Part shown: positions 46,046 through 55,632 of the stretch, piece after piece
How positions within the stretch are numbered: position 1 is the first letter of the stretch
Layout of the letters: each line of letters begins with the position of its first letter
Assembly: GCA_003140215.1 (NCBI GenBank)
Contig: PLJL01000005.1
Span: 1-64,000 of the forward strand
DNA length: 64,000 nucleotides
Reading direction: 5' to 3'
Source of the DNA: Vulcanimicrobiota bacterium
GTDB taxonomy: Bacteria > Vulcanimicrobiota > Vulcanimicrobiia > Vulcanimicrobiales > Vulcanimicrobiaceae
The notes under the pieces: generated by a model
The model's database searches: none
Told to the model about the DNA's origin: nothing
What the model saw: the letters and a program-made list of their open reading frames with translations, nothing else
Made by a program: the position numbers and the translations under genes

Positions 46046-46522
46046 ATGATTCGAGTCGACGTCGCAGAGCTGGCCGAGCGGTTGGAATCCAATGCTGCGG
46101 AGTTGGCCGAGCTCATTGCGTCGTTTCCCGCCCAGTCGCGCTCGGCGCCGCTCGGCGACGAGTTCTCGGCGGTCGAGCACACCTGTCATCTGCGCGACCT
46201 CGAGCGCGACGGATTCACGCCGCGCATACGCAGCGTCATCACCGACGACGATCCGGTGCTGTTCGGTTTCGACGGAGCGGGCGTCGCCGCGGCGGCGGAC
46301 TACCGCTCCGAAAATACCATCACCGCGCTCAACGATTTTCTCGAAGCGCGCAAAGCCAACGTCGACACCTTGCGCGCCCTGCCCGAGGCAGGATTCTTAC
46401 GCGTCGGTCACTATGAGGGCAGCGCCCCCATCACCCTTGGCGACGTCGTGGCCGGGATGCTCGATCACGATCGGGACCATCTCGGCCGGCTCCAAACGAT
46501 GCTCGCGCAAACCACCGGCTGA
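46046..46522 (+). CDS. DinB-like family protein
   Basis: 158 aa from ATG 46046. Four-helix DinB/YfiT-type fold is suggested by FSAVEHTCHLRDLERDGF, the middle FLEARKANVDTLRAL, and the terminal GMLDHDRDHLGRLQTML, whose His residues form the usual three-His metal site. Family members include thiol-dependent transferases; role unknown. 77 nt downstream of the aldehyde dehydrogenase. Confidence 0.75.
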   Translation: MIRVDVAELAERLESNAAELAELIASFPAQSRSAPLGDEFSAVEHTCHLRDLERDGFTPRIRSVITDDDPVLFGFDGAGVAAAADYRSENTITALNDFLEARKANVDTLRALPEAGFLRVGHYEGSAPITLGDVVAGMLDHDRDHLGRLQTMLAQTTG

Positions 46523-46558
46523 CCGCCAAGGGCGGTGTCGTCCAGACCGAAGTGACGG

Positions 46559-47563
46559 TCACCAATTGCAGAATGGCGGAGTGGGCGGCGCCGGGATCCC
46601 TTTCGGTGCGGGCGTCGCTGCCGGCGGGACCGACGGTGGCGCGGAGCTCGTCTTCGGCGTATTGCCGCAGACCGAATCGAGCTGCTCCTTCATCAAGTGG
46701 CCGATCGCGTCGTCCGCTGCGCGCAGGGCTTGTGACTCGGCGGTGGTTTGGCCGCCGATGGTCGAGCCAAGGCCATTCCCGGCAAACGCGTTGAGCACGT
46801 TGCCTTGCAGGCCCGCCGTGCCCCCGGGATTGAGCACGCTCGATTGCTGCGTCTGCACCGATGCTCGCGCACCGGTCGCCGGGAGCGGGGCGGGCGTCGG
46901 AAACACCGTCGTCGACGTCGTCTGATACGTCCGTTGCGGTGAAAACGCGAGATAGATCGTCGTCAGCACGGCGAGCGGGAAGAACTCGATCTGCGAGCGC
47001 CCGTACTTCCCGGACGCGACATATGATGCCCACACCACGGATGCCTCACCGCTGGTCGCGGCTGGGCCTGGACTGGGGGACGACGCGTCGGGCGCCGGCG
47101 ACGGCGCCAACTTGGGATGACATTCCGCAACGAGGATGCTGAGCGTCACATCGGTCGAGTTACGAAGCAGCGCGATCCAGTTCTCCGTCGAATTCGCGCT
47201 CGACGTCGGCAACACGATGAATGCCCCCAGCGTATGCGTGGGATCCATTCGGCATTGTTCGAGATAATCGCCGAGCGTCCACTGACCCTCGGGAACGATC
47301 CACGCATTGGAGCGCACGGGGCCGATATTCTGCTGCCCGTTGTCGTGCAATCGCTTGGCCATGAGCACGGCGATCTTTCCGTTGATCGCGGGGTCGCCGA
47401 GCGCCATCGTGAAAACGACCGGATGATTGAAGGTGATCAACGGCGGCGGCGATTTTTCGACCTGAGCCGACGCGCGCAACGATCCGGTGCCGGCGAGGCC
47501 GACCACCATCGCCAAAGTACCGACGAGTACGGAAACCGTACGAATCGGAACGATTCGAATCAT
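46559..47563 (-). CDS. Secreted hypothetical protein with Pro-rich C-terminus
   Basis: 334 aa from ATG 47563 (GGAG 6 nt upstream). Signal segment to about residue 34 (SLRASAQ). Residues 35-150 form a globular part (FTMALGDPAINGKIAVLMAKRL, TLGDYLEQCRMDP). A Pro/Ser spacer, a hydrophobic stretch (FFPLAVLTTIYLAF) and a Gln/Thr/Pro-rich tail with two Cys follow. No family recognised. Confidence 0.5.
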   Translation of the reverse strand: MIRIVPIRTVSVLVGTLAMVVGLAGTGSLRASAQVEKSPPPLITFNHPVVFTMALGDPAINGKIAVLMAKRLHDNGQQNIGPVRSNAWIVPEGQWTLGDYLEQCRMDPTHTLGAFIVLPTSSANSTENWIALLRNSTDVTLSILVAECHPKLAPSPAPDASSPSPGPAATSGEASVVWASYVASGKYGRSQIEFFPLAVLTTIYLAFSPQRTYQTTSTTVFPTPAPLPATGARASVQTQQSSVLNPGGTAGLQGNVLNAFAGNGLGSTIGGQTTAESQALRAADDAIGHLMKEQLDSVCGNTPKTSSAPPSVPPAATPAPKGIPAPPTPPFCNW

Positions 47564-47644
47564 CTGTAGCTCCAAGTGCTGGGGCCGCGACGGTTCGTTC
47601 GCCCAACGAAGGAGCCCTTCGCCTCGTTTCCAGCCCTTCGCGGG

Positions 47645-48721
47645 TCACGACATCACGGTGGCGCGTGCGGCTGCTGCCCAGGGGTCGACCAGCAGCTTGA
47701 TGTGCGCGGCGCGGCCTTCGAGCAGCGGCACGATCCCGTCCTCGACGAGGCGCTCGAGCGGGATCGCTTGCGGTGCGACGTCTTGCCAGAGGTCGGGCTC
47801 CGATGCGAGCAGCCGGGCGGCCTCGGGAACGTCGTCGCGGCCGATGAGCGCGTTGGTCCCGACAATCTCGAGCTCTTTGGTCGTCACCCGGCGCAGGTCG
47901 AGCGCGATCGCATGTTTCGCGATCCCGACCTCGACGACGCGGCCGCCGGGTTCGACCGCCGCGACCGCGGCGGCGACCCCCTCGTCCGTTCCGGTGACCT
48001 CGAACACCAGCGCCGGTGCGAAGCCGGCATCGACGGCCGCGGGTGAGAGCATCGTCGCGACCGCCCCGAGCCGCCGCGCGACGGCGAGCCGTTCGGGCGA
48101 GACGTCGGCGGCGACCACGTTCGCGCCGTGACGGGCAAGCGCGAAGGTCAGAAACGCGCCGATCCCGCCGGCGCCGATCACGAGCACGTCCGCGCCGGCC
48201 GTGGGCGCGCCACGGCGCAGCGCGTGGACCGCGATTGCCATCGGCTGGGTCAGCACGGCGGCGTCGGGGCTGAGCCCGAAAGGGGCGGCGCGGAACACGA
48301 TGTGGGCGGGGACGCGCACGAACTGCGCCAAGCCGCCGTCGCGGTGCAGCCCGACCGTCGCATACCCGGCGCAGATGCTGGTCCGGCCGGCGCGGCACTG
48401 CGCGCACTCCCCGCACCACAGCGCGGCGCCGGTCACGATCGCGTCGCCCTCGGCGAACCCGTCGACCCCCGCGCCGATCTCGGCGATCGTTCCGGCGAAC
48501 TCGTGGCCCGGAATCAACGGACCCTCGTGACCCGTGAGGCCGTGGCGCGCGTGCAGCGGGTACATCTGCGGTCCGGCGAACTCAGCGGCGTCGGTGCCGC
48601 AGATGCCGTTGGCGTGGACGCGCACGAGCACTTCACCCGGCGCGGGGCGCGGGCGCGGAACCTCTTCGATGCGGATGTCGCGCGGACCGTGGCAGACCGC
48701 GGCGCGCATGGTCGCCGCCAT
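47645..48721 (-). CDS. Zinc-dependent alcohol dehydrogenase family protein
   Basis: 358 aa from ATG 48721 (ATG 48709 is an alternative). MDR-type: catalytic zinc Cys in NGICGTDAAEF and GHE in LIPGHEFAGTI, structural zinc CGECAQCRAGRTSIC, Rossmann GAGGIGAFLTF. Resembles sorbitol/threonine/butanediol dehydrogenases. Substrate cannot be set from sequence. Divergent from the deacetylase. Confidence 0.85.
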   Translation of the reverse strand: MAATMRAAVCHGPRDIRIEEVPRPRPAPGEVLVRVHANGICGTDAAEFAGPQMYPLHARHGLTGHEGPLIPGHEFAGTIAEIGAGVDGFAEGDAIVTGAALWCGECAQCRAGRTSICAGYATVGLHRDGGLAQFVRVPAHIVFRAAPFGLSPDAAVLTQPMAIAVHALRRGAPTAGADVLVIGAGGIGAFLTFALARHGANVVAADVSPERLAVARRLGAVATMLSPAAVDAGFAPALVFEVTGTDEGVAAAVAAVEPGGRVVEVGIAKHAIALDLRRVTTKELEIVGTNALIGRDDVPEAARLLASEPDLWQDVAPQAIPLERLVEDGIVPLLEGRAAHIKLLVDPWAAAARATVMS

Positions 48722-48780
48722 GGTCCCCGCAGTTACGCGGCGCGGGGGCGGCGGCCTCCGCACGTGGAAGCCGTGCGGTG

Positions 48781-49674
48781 ATGCAGTCTCACGGCCGCAC
48801 GATCTACACGCCGGCCTACGCGCGGCCGGCGCTGGGGCCGTTCCCCGGCGGCGCGCGGCTCGCGCTGCACCTCATCGTCAACGTCGAGGTGTGGGATTAC
48901 AACGCGCCCCTGCCGCGCACGGCGCTACCGCCACCGCTCGGCGGCGGAACCGTGCCCGACGTGCCCAACTTCGCGTGGTATCAGTACGGTCAGCGCGTCG
49001 GCATCTGGCGGTTGCTCGACACGCTGGGGCGCCACGACGCGCGCGCGACGCTGAGCGTCAACTCCGCCGTGTGCCGGGAGTATCCCGCGATCATCGAGCG
49101 CACCGTCGCAGCCGGGTGGGAGATGATGCCGCACGGCGTCGTGCAGCGCACGATGGCGACCGTCGACGACGAACGCGCCGTCATCGACGCGGCGCTCGCC
49201 GAACTCGAAGCCGCCACCGGTACGCGGCCGCGCGGCTGGCTCGGCCCGGCCCTGGTCGAGACGCCGCGAACCTTGGACCTGCTCGGCGCGGCGGGCTTGG
49301 AGTACTGCTGCGACTGGGGGCCGGCCGATGACGTGCCCTACGACCTCGCCGTCGAAGGCCGGCGGATGGTGGCGATCCCCTATCCGGTCGACACGAACGA
49401 CATCGTCGTCTTCGCCGTCGAACACCACTCGGCCGAGGAGCTCTACCATCGCTGCGCAGCCGCGCTCCAGACGCTGCACGCGGAGAGCGCGACGTCATCG
49501 CGCGTGTTGGCGATCGCGCTGCATCCGTATCTGACCGGCACCGCACACCGCATCGGCGTGCTCGACCGCATCCTCGAGCTGGCCCGCACACAGTACGGCG
49601 CTTGCATCATGACCGCCGGCGAGCTGCTCGACTGGTACGTCGCCCAGACGCCACAGCCGCAGCGATCAGCGTAG
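48781..49674 (+). CDS. Polysaccharide deacetylase family protein (PuuE-like)
   Basis: 297 aa from ATG 48781, one codon after a possible GTG. NodB-type barrel: LALHLIVNVEVWDYN, RATLSVNSAVCREYP, AAGWEMMPHGVVQ, GWLGPALVETPRTLDLL, LAIALHPYLTGTAHR. The canonical Asp-Asp pair is replaced (NVEVW), as in the cytosolic PuuE/allantoinase-like branch that acts on small amides rather than chitin. No signal peptide. Overlaps the next gene by 9 nt tail to tail. Confidence 0.8.
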   Translation: MQSHGRTIYTPAYARPALGPFPGGARLALHLIVNVEVWDYNAPLPRTALPPPLGGGTVPDVPNFAWYQYGQRVGIWRLLDTLGRHDARATLSVNSAVCREYPAIIERTVAAGWEMMPHGVVQRTMATVDDERAVIDAALAELEAATGTRPRGWLGPALVETPRTLDLLGAAGLEYCCDWGPADDVPYDLAVEGRRMVAIPYPVDTNDIVVFAVEHHSAEELYHRCAAALQTLHAESATSSRVLAIALHPYLTGTAHRIGVLDRILELARTQYGACIMTAGELLDWYVAQTPQPQRSA

Positions 49675-49914
49675 CCCCGAGCTTTCCGGGGCGATCACGT
49701 CGCGCGTCGACCCGAAGATCGCCCACCCGAGAACGGCGAACCACGCTAACACGAACCATCCGAGCCCGAGGTTCAGCACAACAATCGCGACGCGCTGCGG
49801 GCGCCCCAGCGAGGGACGAGCGAGTGCAACGATCGCCGGGAGGAAATAGAGACGTGTCGACAGCTCCCAAGCGACGAACCACACTTCGCGCAGGAACGCC
49901 GCCGCGAACTCCAT
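49666..49914 (-). CDS. Superinfection-immunity-like membrane protein
   Basis: 82 aa with two membrane segments. The pattern YFLPAIVALAR...VLNLGLGWFVLAWFAVLGWAI fits the phage-T4 Imm/superinfection immunity family, common as a small chromosomal membrane protein. Chromosomal copies have no proven phage role. Last of the minus-strand run, 12 nt after its neighbour. Confidence 0.7.
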   Translation of the reverse strand: MEFAAAFLREVWFVAWELSTRLYFLPAIVALARPSLGRPQRVAIVVLNLGLGWFVLAWFAVLGWAIFGSTRDVIAPESSGLR

Positions 49915-49926
49915 CGTGCCGCCGGG

Positions 49927-50685
49927 CTAGTCCCCCAAACGCGGATCGGGAGCACCCAGCGGATCGAGCGGGGCGCCGGGGTCGAGTGGGCTGCGGTCGT
50001 CGGGGTGCGACCCTTTGGGCAGACCCGTAGCCGGGTCGGCGTCGGCGGCGTCGCCGATGGCGCGGCGCGGCGAGGGCGTCCGGTTCTCCGCTACCCGCTC
50101 GTCGGTCTCGGTGCGCTCGGTCGAACGGTCGTCATTCATAGTCGCAGCGTTCCCGTCCCGGCCGCCCTTCAACAGGCTGCTCCAATCCTGGGGCCACCTG
50201 CCGCCGGCATCCGGAATGAAGACGACGCGGACAGCGACGAGTTCATCGACCACGTACCGACCGTATGCGGTGTACTCACCGTCGCCGATGCCGGATGTCG
50301 AACACGCGCCGTGCGCGCCGATGACGATAGACTCCTCGGAAATATGAGCCTCGTCGATTCCCTCGGCGTCTTCGTAGACGCAGACCGTTGCGGCGTCGAC
50401 GCCAATGTCTTCTGAGATCAAGTCCTCGATGAATGCTTCGTCAGAGACTGTGGAGTGTCGGCAGCGCAGCTCTGCGATCCGCGTCCCCCATTCGCCGTAT
50501 TCCCCGGTCACGACCTCGACGCCCCAGGTCCCTTTTCGCGCGCGAAGGTCGTACACGGCGCACTCGACTCGCTCGCCGAGATACAACGGATCGGCGATCT
50601 GCAGCGAACCTGACCGCACCTCGAAGCGCCGCTCAGGGCGAAACACCTGGCGCTCTGTGCGCTCGTTTGAATGCTTGTCATCCAT
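49927..50685 (-). CDS. DUF4241-like protein with an extra tail from an internal duplication
   Basis: 252 aa. Residues ~20-165 fit DUF4241: FEVRSGSLQIADPLYLG, GEWGTRIAELRC, then STSGIGDGEYTAYGRYVVD with VAVRVVFIPD. DUF4241 is frequent among immunity-type loci. From Met183 onward a 70-residue acidic, Pro-rich tail starts with a near copy of the gene's own N-terminus (ERTER / ERTETDER). The DNA around that Met (50107-50165) resembles the region around the true start (50653-50709), so the tail was probably a separate ORF fused by loss of a stop. Confidence 0.6.
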   Translation of the reverse strand: MDDKHSNERTERQVFRPERRFEVRSGSLQIADPLYLGERVECAVYDLRARKGTWGVEVVTGEYGEWGTRIAELRCRHSTVSDEAFIEDLISEDIGVDAATVCVYEDAEGIDEAHISEESIVIGAHGACSTSGIGDGEYTAYGRYVVDELVAVRVVFIPDAGGRWPQDWSSLLKGGRDGNAATMNDDRSTERTETDERVAENRTPSPRRAIGDAADADPATGLPKGSHPDDRSPLDPGAPLDPLGAPDPRLGD

Positions 50686-50724
50686 GCTCGCATCGTTTCC
50701 GCGGGCCGCGCATCGCCATGACGA

Positions 50725-51528
50725 TCACGGGAGATGCGCCGGCATCTCATTGCCGTCGTACGTGCCGGAAAAGCGCGTCGCAATACCTTCAAAGTACTCG
50801 TCGAGGGCAAGCAGCTCGTCGCTGCTGCGGGGAACAGCACCTTGCGCCACCACACCGAATTGCGCCTCGTCTTCTTCGGGCAACGGTTCGAACACCGATA
50901 CTGAGTCTACACGCATTTCCGCGACAACGGCATCAGCCGCATCACGCGCGTTATCCGCCGTCGGAAACAAGAGAAAGAACGAAGATCCGCGCTCCCGGTC
51001 TCCGTTCCATCGCGGCGGTCTTTGATACTCACGAGCTTCGGGACCCTTGAATTCCCATTCCGGATCCCAGCCTGCGTCGATCAGAACCCGCAGCGCCAAC
51101 GCGGGCACGAATTGGCGGTACGGGAATTCCTGTTGCTCTTTGGTCAGACGGCCGACGCGCCATACGTTGGTTCCATCATCCAGCCACCACGAGCCGACCC
51201 GGTGACGGCCATCGGGTCCAGGAAATGTCGCGGCACGAAACACCGGCAGAGCAGGATTATAGCCGGCTGGCAGCTCGGCGTGCCCGACGAATCGGAGTCT
51301 GCGTTCCTTTGCTTCGAGCGCAACGTTGCCCATCAACGTCACGAACAACTCGGACGCGTTCCGAGTCGCGCACGCCGCGTCCGTACCGACCGATTCGGCA
51401 ACGGGCGACAGGACGCGCATCGCCCAACCATACTCACGATGCTTTGCAATGGCTTGCACGTACGCGAAGCCGTGATCGACCGAAAGCTCGAACACGTCGC
51501 CCTGACGTACCGCTTCTCTTTTGCTCAT
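50725..51528 (-). CDS. Imm26-like plus RraB-like two-domain protein
   Basis: 267 aa; ATG overlaps the ridA stop (ATGA). The N-terminal ~110 residues (GDVFELSVDHGFAYVQAIA, GWAMRVL) resemble Immunity protein 26. Residues ~175-262 have the ribonuclease E inhibitor RraB pattern: FLLFPTADNARDAADAV, then GVVAQGAVPRSSDELLALDEYFE and SGTYDGNE. Such fusions occur in polymorphic-toxin immunity sets, yet no toxin gene lies nearby. Its coupling to a catabolic operon is odd. Confidence 0.6.
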   Translation of the reverse strand: MSKREAVRQGDVFELSVDHGFAYVQAIAKHREYGWAMRVLSPVAESVGTDAACATRNASELFVTLMGNVALEAKERRLRFVGHAELPAGYNPALPVFRAATFPGPDGRHRVGSWWLDDGTNVWRVGRLTKEQQEFPYRQFVPALALRVLIDAGWDPEWEFKGPEAREYQRPPRWNGDRERGSSFFLLFPTADNARDAADAVVAEMRVDSVSVFEPLPEEDEAQFGVVAQGAVPRSSDELLALDEYFEGIATRFSGTYDGNEMPAHLP

Positions 51529-51923
51529 CGATCTGCAGGGATGGCGGCTGTCGCTTCGATCTCGACCATCGCTTCGTCTTCGACCAGGGCGGTGACTTCA
51601 ACGACCGACATGGCCGGAAAGTGCTTGCCCATCACCTCGCGGTAGGCGTCCCCGATCTCGCGCTGTGCGGCGAGGTACCCGCGTTTGTCGGTGACGTACC
51701 AGGTCAGGCGGACGACGTGCTCGGGGCGCCCGCCGGCCTCGGCGAGGACCGTGACGACGTTGCGCAGCGCCTGGCGCGTTTGACCGGCGATGTCGCCGGC
51801 GGCGAAGCGGCCCTGTTCGTCCCAGCCGATCTGGCCGCTGACGAACACCATCGTTCCTTGCGCGCTCACGCCGCACGAATAGCCCTTGGGGCGCGGCCAG
51901 CCGGCGGGTTGCAGGATCGTCAC
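51525..51923 (-). CDS. RidA family (enamine/imine deaminase-like) protein
   Basis: 132 aa from GTG 51923, overlapping the CoA-ligase stop (GTGA). RidA features: GTMVFVSGQIGWDEQG, QTRQALRNVVTVLAEAG, VVRLTWYVTDK, and VEIEATAAIP. The usual active-site Arg is not obvious at its normal position. RidA hydrolyses enamines; in this operon it could remove the amino group of 2-amino-5-oxocyclohexene-carboxyl-CoA (inference). Confidence 0.85.
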   Translation of the reverse strand: MTILQPAGWPRPKGYSCGVSAQGTMVFVSGQIGWDEQGRFAAGDIAGQTRQALRNVVTVLAEAGGRPEHVVRLTWYVTDKRGYLAAQREIGDAYREVMGKHFPAMSVVEVTALVEDEAMVEIEATAAIPADR

Positions 51924-53542
51924 GTGCGTGCCTCCGCCGCGGTGCGCAATTTGAAGCGCTGCAGCTTGCCGGTCTCGGTGCGCGGCAGCTCGCGCACGAA
52001 GTCGATCGCCCGCGGATACTTGTACGGCGCGATCCGTGCCTTGACGAACTCCTGCAGCTCGCGCACCAGCGCGGGGTCGCCGTCTCCATCCCGAAGCACG
52101 ACGAACGCTTTGACGATCGACCCGCGAGCTTCGTCGGGCGCGCCGACGACGGCGCACTCGAGCACCTGCGGGTGTTCGAGCAAGGCGCCCTCCACCTCGG
52201 GGCCGGCGATGTTGTAGCCTGAGGAGATGATCATGTCGTCCGTGCGCGCCTGATACCAGAAGTAACCGTCCGCATCGAGCCGGTAGGCGTCGCCGGTGAG
52301 GTTCCAGCCATTTTGCACGTAGTCGCGCTGACGCGGATCGGAGAGGTACCGGCAGCCGGTCGGGCCCTTCACCGCCAGCCGGCCGACGCTGCCCGGCGGG
52401 AGCGGCCGGCCGTCGTCATCGAGGATGCACGCCGCATAGCCCGGGACGGGCGTCCCGGTCGCGCCGGGGCGAATCGCATCGCCCGACGCGGCGATGAAGA
52501 TGTGCAGCATCTCGGTCGAGCCGATCCCGTCGATGATCCGCACCCCCGTCGCATCTTCCCACAGCGTGCGCGTCGCGACGGGCAGCGTCTCGCCGGCCGA
52601 GACGCACGCGCGCAGCGTGTGCAGATCGTAGCCCTTCGCGAGCGGTGCCATCGCACGGTACGACGTCGGCGCGGTGAAGCACACGGTCGCGCCGAAGCGC
52701 TGGATCGCCGCGAGCAGCGCTTCCGGCGCCGTCTTCTCGATCAGCGCGGTCGAGGCGCCGGCACGCAGCGGGAACAGCAGTGCGCCGCCGAGCCCGTAGG
52801 TGAACGCCAGCGGCGGCGTGCCGACGAACACGTCGTCAGGTCCGGGTGCGAACGTGGCGGGCGGGAAGGTGTCGCAGATGGCGAGCACGTCGCGGTGGAA
52901 GTGCATCGTGCCTTTCGGTCGACCGGTCGTGCCCGACGTGAACGCGATCATGCAGACGTCGTCGCGGGCCGTGTCGGCGTTCGCGAACGCCGGCGGCTGG
53001 CGCTGCGTCAGCGCCGCGAGGCCGCTGTCGCGTTCGTCGTGCGAAAAGACGACCGTGCGCAGCGTGGGGCACGACCCCATGGCCGCGTCGAGCTCGTCCC
53101 GCAGCCGCACGTCGCAGATCGCGTGCGAGACCTCGGCCGCGGTGATGACGTCGATCAACTCTTTCGCGCGCAGCAACGGCATCGTGGTGACCACGACCGC
53201 CCCGGCCTTGACCACGCCCAGCCAGCACGCGGCCGTTACGTCGTTGTTGAAGCCGCGCAGCAGCACGCGGTTGCCCGGAACGACCCCCAGCTCGGCGCGC
53301 AGCACGTTCGCGATGCGGGCAGCGTCGTCGAGCAGCCGAGCGTAGGTGACGCGCCGCTCCGGCGTCACGATCGCGGTCCGATCGCCCAGCCCGCGCGCGA
53401 CGGCAGCGTCGAGCAGCTCCGCGGCGCAGTTCAGCCGCTCCGGATACTGCAGCTCCGGCAGCGTGAACAGGAACTCCGGCCACTGATCGCGCGGCGGCAA
53501 GTGATCGTGAGCGAACGTGTCGACGTGCGCGCTGGTCGTCAT
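51920..53542 (-). CDS. Aromatic acid-CoA ligase, probably 2-aminobenzoate-CoA ligase
   Basis: 540 aa, acyl-adenylate-forming enzyme: P-loop TSGTTGRPKGTMHFHRD, GIGSTEMLHIF (aryl pocket), RTDDMIISSGYNIAGPEVE, and the C-terminal catalytic Lys in PRTETGKLQRF. The benzoate/2-aminobenzoate ligase group has this length and the leading PPRDQWPEF. Activates the aromatic carboxylate with ATP and CoA. Neighbouring fused monooxygenase/reductase makes anthranilate the best substrate guess; salicylate is the main alternative. Confidence 0.8.
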   Translation of the reverse strand: MTTSAHVDTFAHDHLPPRDQWPEFLFTLPELQYPERLNCAAELLDAAVARGLGDRTAIVTPERRVTYARLLDDAARIANVLRAELGVVPGNRVLLRGFNNDVTAACWLGVVKAGAVVVTTMPLLRAKELIDVITAAEVSHAICDVRLRDELDAAMGSCPTLRTVVFSHDERDSGLAALTQRQPPAFANADTARDDVCMIAFTSGTTGRPKGTMHFHRDVLAICDTFPPATFAPGPDDVFVGTPPLAFTYGLGGALLFPLRAGASTALIEKTAPEALLAAIQRFGATVCFTAPTSYRAMAPLAKGYDLHTLRACVSAGETLPVATRTLWEDATGVRIIDGIGSTEMLHIFIAASGDAIRPGATGTPVPGYAACILDDDGRPLPPGSVGRLAVKGPTGCRYLSDPRQRDYVQNGWNLTGDAYRLDADGYFWYQARTDDMIISSGYNIAGPEVEGALLEHPQVLECAVVGAPDEARGSIVKAFVVLRDGDGDPALVRELQEFVKARIAPYKYPRAIDFVRELPRTETGKLQRFKLRTAAEART

Positions 53543-53546
53543 GGCG

Positions 53547-54368
53547 TCAGTCGCCTTCGAACACGGGGGTGCGTTTGGCGGCGAAGGCCTCGTACGCGCG
53601 CCGGAAATCGCGCGTCGCCATGCAGATCGCCTGCGCTTCGGCCTCGGCCTCGATCGCCTCGTCCAGCCCCATCGACCACTCCTGGTGCAGCATCTTCTTG
53701 GTCATCGCGTGCCCGAAGGCCGGCCCGCTCGCGAGCGCGGACGCGAAGGTAGCCGCTTCGGCCAGCACCGCTTCGGGCGCGCAGAGCCGGTTGAAGAACC
53801 CCCACGCTAACGCCTCGTCGGCGGACATCGAGCGACCGCTGTAGAGCAGCTCCGCCGCGCGGCCGTGCCCGATGACGCGTGGTAACAACGCGCACGCGCC
53901 CATGTCGGCGCCGGCCAGGCCGACCCGCGTGAACAAGAACGCGACGCGTGCGCCGGGCGTCCCGTAGCGCAGGTCCGAGGCCAGTGCAAGCATCGCGCCC
54001 GCGCCCGCGCAGACGCCGTCGACCGCGGCAACGATCGGTTGCGGGCAGGCGCGCATCGCCTTGAACACGTCGCCGGTCATCCGGGTGAACGCCAAGAGCT
54101 CCGGCATCGCCATCGCGGTGAGCGGTCCGATGATCTCGTGCACGTCGCCGCCCGAACTGAAGTTGCCGCCGGCTCCGGTGACGACCACGGCCTGCACGTC
54201 GCGCGCGTAGACGAGCCCGCGGAACAGGTCGCGCAGCTCGGCGTACGACTCGAACGTCAGTGGGTTCTTGCGCTCGGGCCGGTCGAGCGTGACGGTACCG
54301 ACGCCACCGTCGACGGCCCAGCGGAAATGCTGCGGTTCGTAGGCCGCGAAGTTCTGGTCTCGGTTCAT
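53547..54368 (-). CDS. Enoyl-CoA hydratase/isomerase family (crotonase)
   Basis: 273 aa, overlapping MarR by 4 nt. Crotonase features: oxyanion-loop [36 protein letters not shown], and [18 protein letters not shown] where the acidic catalytic residue (D) is retained. In the 2-aminobenzoyl-CoA pathway such enzymes act on the dearomatised ring CoA ester before ring opening. Exact step not assigned. Confidence 0.85.
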   Translation of the reverse strand: MNRDQNFAAYEPQHFRWAVDGGVGTVTLDRPERKNPLTFESYAELRDLFRGLVYARDVQAVVVTGAGGNFSSGGDVHEIIGPLTAMAMPELLAFTRMTGDVFKAMRACPQPIVAAVDGVCAGAGAMLALASDLRYGTPGARVAFLFTRVGLAGADMGACALLPRVIGHGRAAELLYSGRSMSADEALAWGFFNRLCAPEAVLAEAATFASALASGPAFGHAMTKKMLHQEWSMGLDEAIEAEAEAQAICMATRDFRRAYEAFAAKRTPVFEGD

Positions 54369-54856
54369 CGCGCGGAGTCGCTTTCACGGGCATTGAGGTG
54401 GCGCTTGAGCTTGGCGAGTAACGCGTAGAGCTGGGTGCGGTCGTGTTCGCCCAACCCGGCGAACATCTCGACGATCCAGCGCTCGTGGCGTCGAGCCATG
54501 TCGGCGAAGGACCGGCGTCCGGCTGCGCTCAGCTTGACGATCGACGCACGCCGGTCGCCCGGCGCGACGCTGCGGGTGATCAGCCCTTCGGCGAGCAGCT
54601 GGTCCGCGATGCGCGTGATGTTCCCGCCGGTGACCATCATGCGCTTGGAGATCGCGGTCATCCGCAAACCGCCGGGGTTGCGCTCGAGCTGCGACAGGAA
54701 GTCGAAGCGCGGCAGCGTCGTATCGAAATCGTCGCGCAGCCTGCCGGAGACGCGGCCTTCGATGAGGTTCGTGCACGCCAGCAGCCGCAGCCAGACGCGC
54801 ACCGAGAGATGATCGTCGTGGGTGGCGCGTGATTCGGTGTCGATGCGTTCGTACAT
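54365..54856 (-). CDS. MarR family transcriptional regulator
   Basis: 163 aa. Winged helix at about residues 45-130: [37 protein letters not shown], wing [23 protein letters not shown]. MarR proteins that control aromatic-CoA pathways usually sense the CoA thioester. Encoded inside the operon it probably controls; the likely operator is at 57951-57968. Starts in the SDR stop (TGATG). Confidence 0.87.
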   Translation of the reverse strand: MYERIDTESRATHDDHLSVRVWLRLLACTNLIEGRVSGRLRDDFDTTLPRFDFLSQLERNPGGLRMTAISKRMMVTGGNITRIADQLLAEGLITRSVAPGDRRASIVKLSAAGRRSFADMARRHERWIVEMFAGLGEHDRTQLYALLAKLKRHLNARESDSAR

Positions 54857-55632
54857 CAGTGTTGCACCTCACCGCCGTCGATCACGATCGTTTGCCCGGT
54901 GATCGCGTCGGCCTCGGGGCGGCACAGCCACACCACCGCCGCGGCAACCTCGTCGGGCCGTACGAAGCGGCCCAGCGGGTTGTGGGTCAGGATCGCCGCC
55001 GCGGCGGCTTCCTCGGTCCGCCCGGTGTTGGCGACGATGGACGAGACCGCACGATCGAGCATCGCCGTCTCGGTGAAGCCCGGGCATACGGCGTTCACCG
55101 TGATCCCTTTTGCCGCGAGCTCGGTCGCCAGCGCACGCGTCAGCCCGACGACGCCGTGTTTGGACGCGCAGTACGCGGCGATGTACTTCCCGCCGACGAG
55201 TCCGGCCGTACTCGCGATGTTGACGATCCGCCCGCGCCCGGCGGCGATCATCGCGGGCACCACCTCGCGCGTGCAGTGATACGTGCCGGTGAGGTTGACC
55301 CCGATCACCGACGCCCACGTTGCGGCGTCGAGCTTGGCGAAGGGGCGGCTCAGCGCGATCCCCGCGTTGTTCACCAGGATGTCGACCTCGCCGTGCCGAG
55401 CGCGCGCGTCGGCGAACGCCGCCGCGACGGCGGCCTCGTCGGCCACATCGGCAACGACGACGTGCGCCGCCGCGCTTTGCGGCAGCGACGCCGCATGCCG
55501 CTCGAGCACGCCCCGTTCGCGACCCAACAGCGTCACGCGTATCCCCTCGGCGGCCAAGGCACCGGCAACCGCGGCGCCGATCCCGCGTCCGCCGCCGGTG
55601 ACGAGCGCGTGCCGGCCGGCGAGCGTGCTCAT
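54856..55632 (-). CDS. SDR oxidoreductase, putative 3-hydroxyacyl-CoA dehydrogenase of the operon
   Basis: 258 aa, overlapping the monooxygenase/reductase stop by 4 nt. Cofactor loop [12 protein letters not shown], catalytic YCASK, NAVCPGF, and C-terminal IVIDGG. Type of SDR found as hydroxyacyl-CoA dehydrogenase in aromatic-CoA clusters; NAD(H) preference is not clear from the loop. Confidence 0.85.
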   Translation of the reverse strand: MSTLAGRHALVTGGGRGIGAAVAGALAAEGIRVTLLGRERGVLERHAASLPQSAAAHVVVADVADEAAVAAAFADARARHGEVDILVNNAGIALSRPFAKLDAATWASVIGVNLTGTYHCTREVVPAMIAAGRGRIVNIASTAGLVGGKYIAAYCASKHGVVGLTRALATELAAKGITVNAVCPGFTETAMLDRAVSSIVANTGRTEEAAAAAILTHNPLGRFVRPDEVAAAVVWLCRPEADAITGQTIVIDGGEVQH

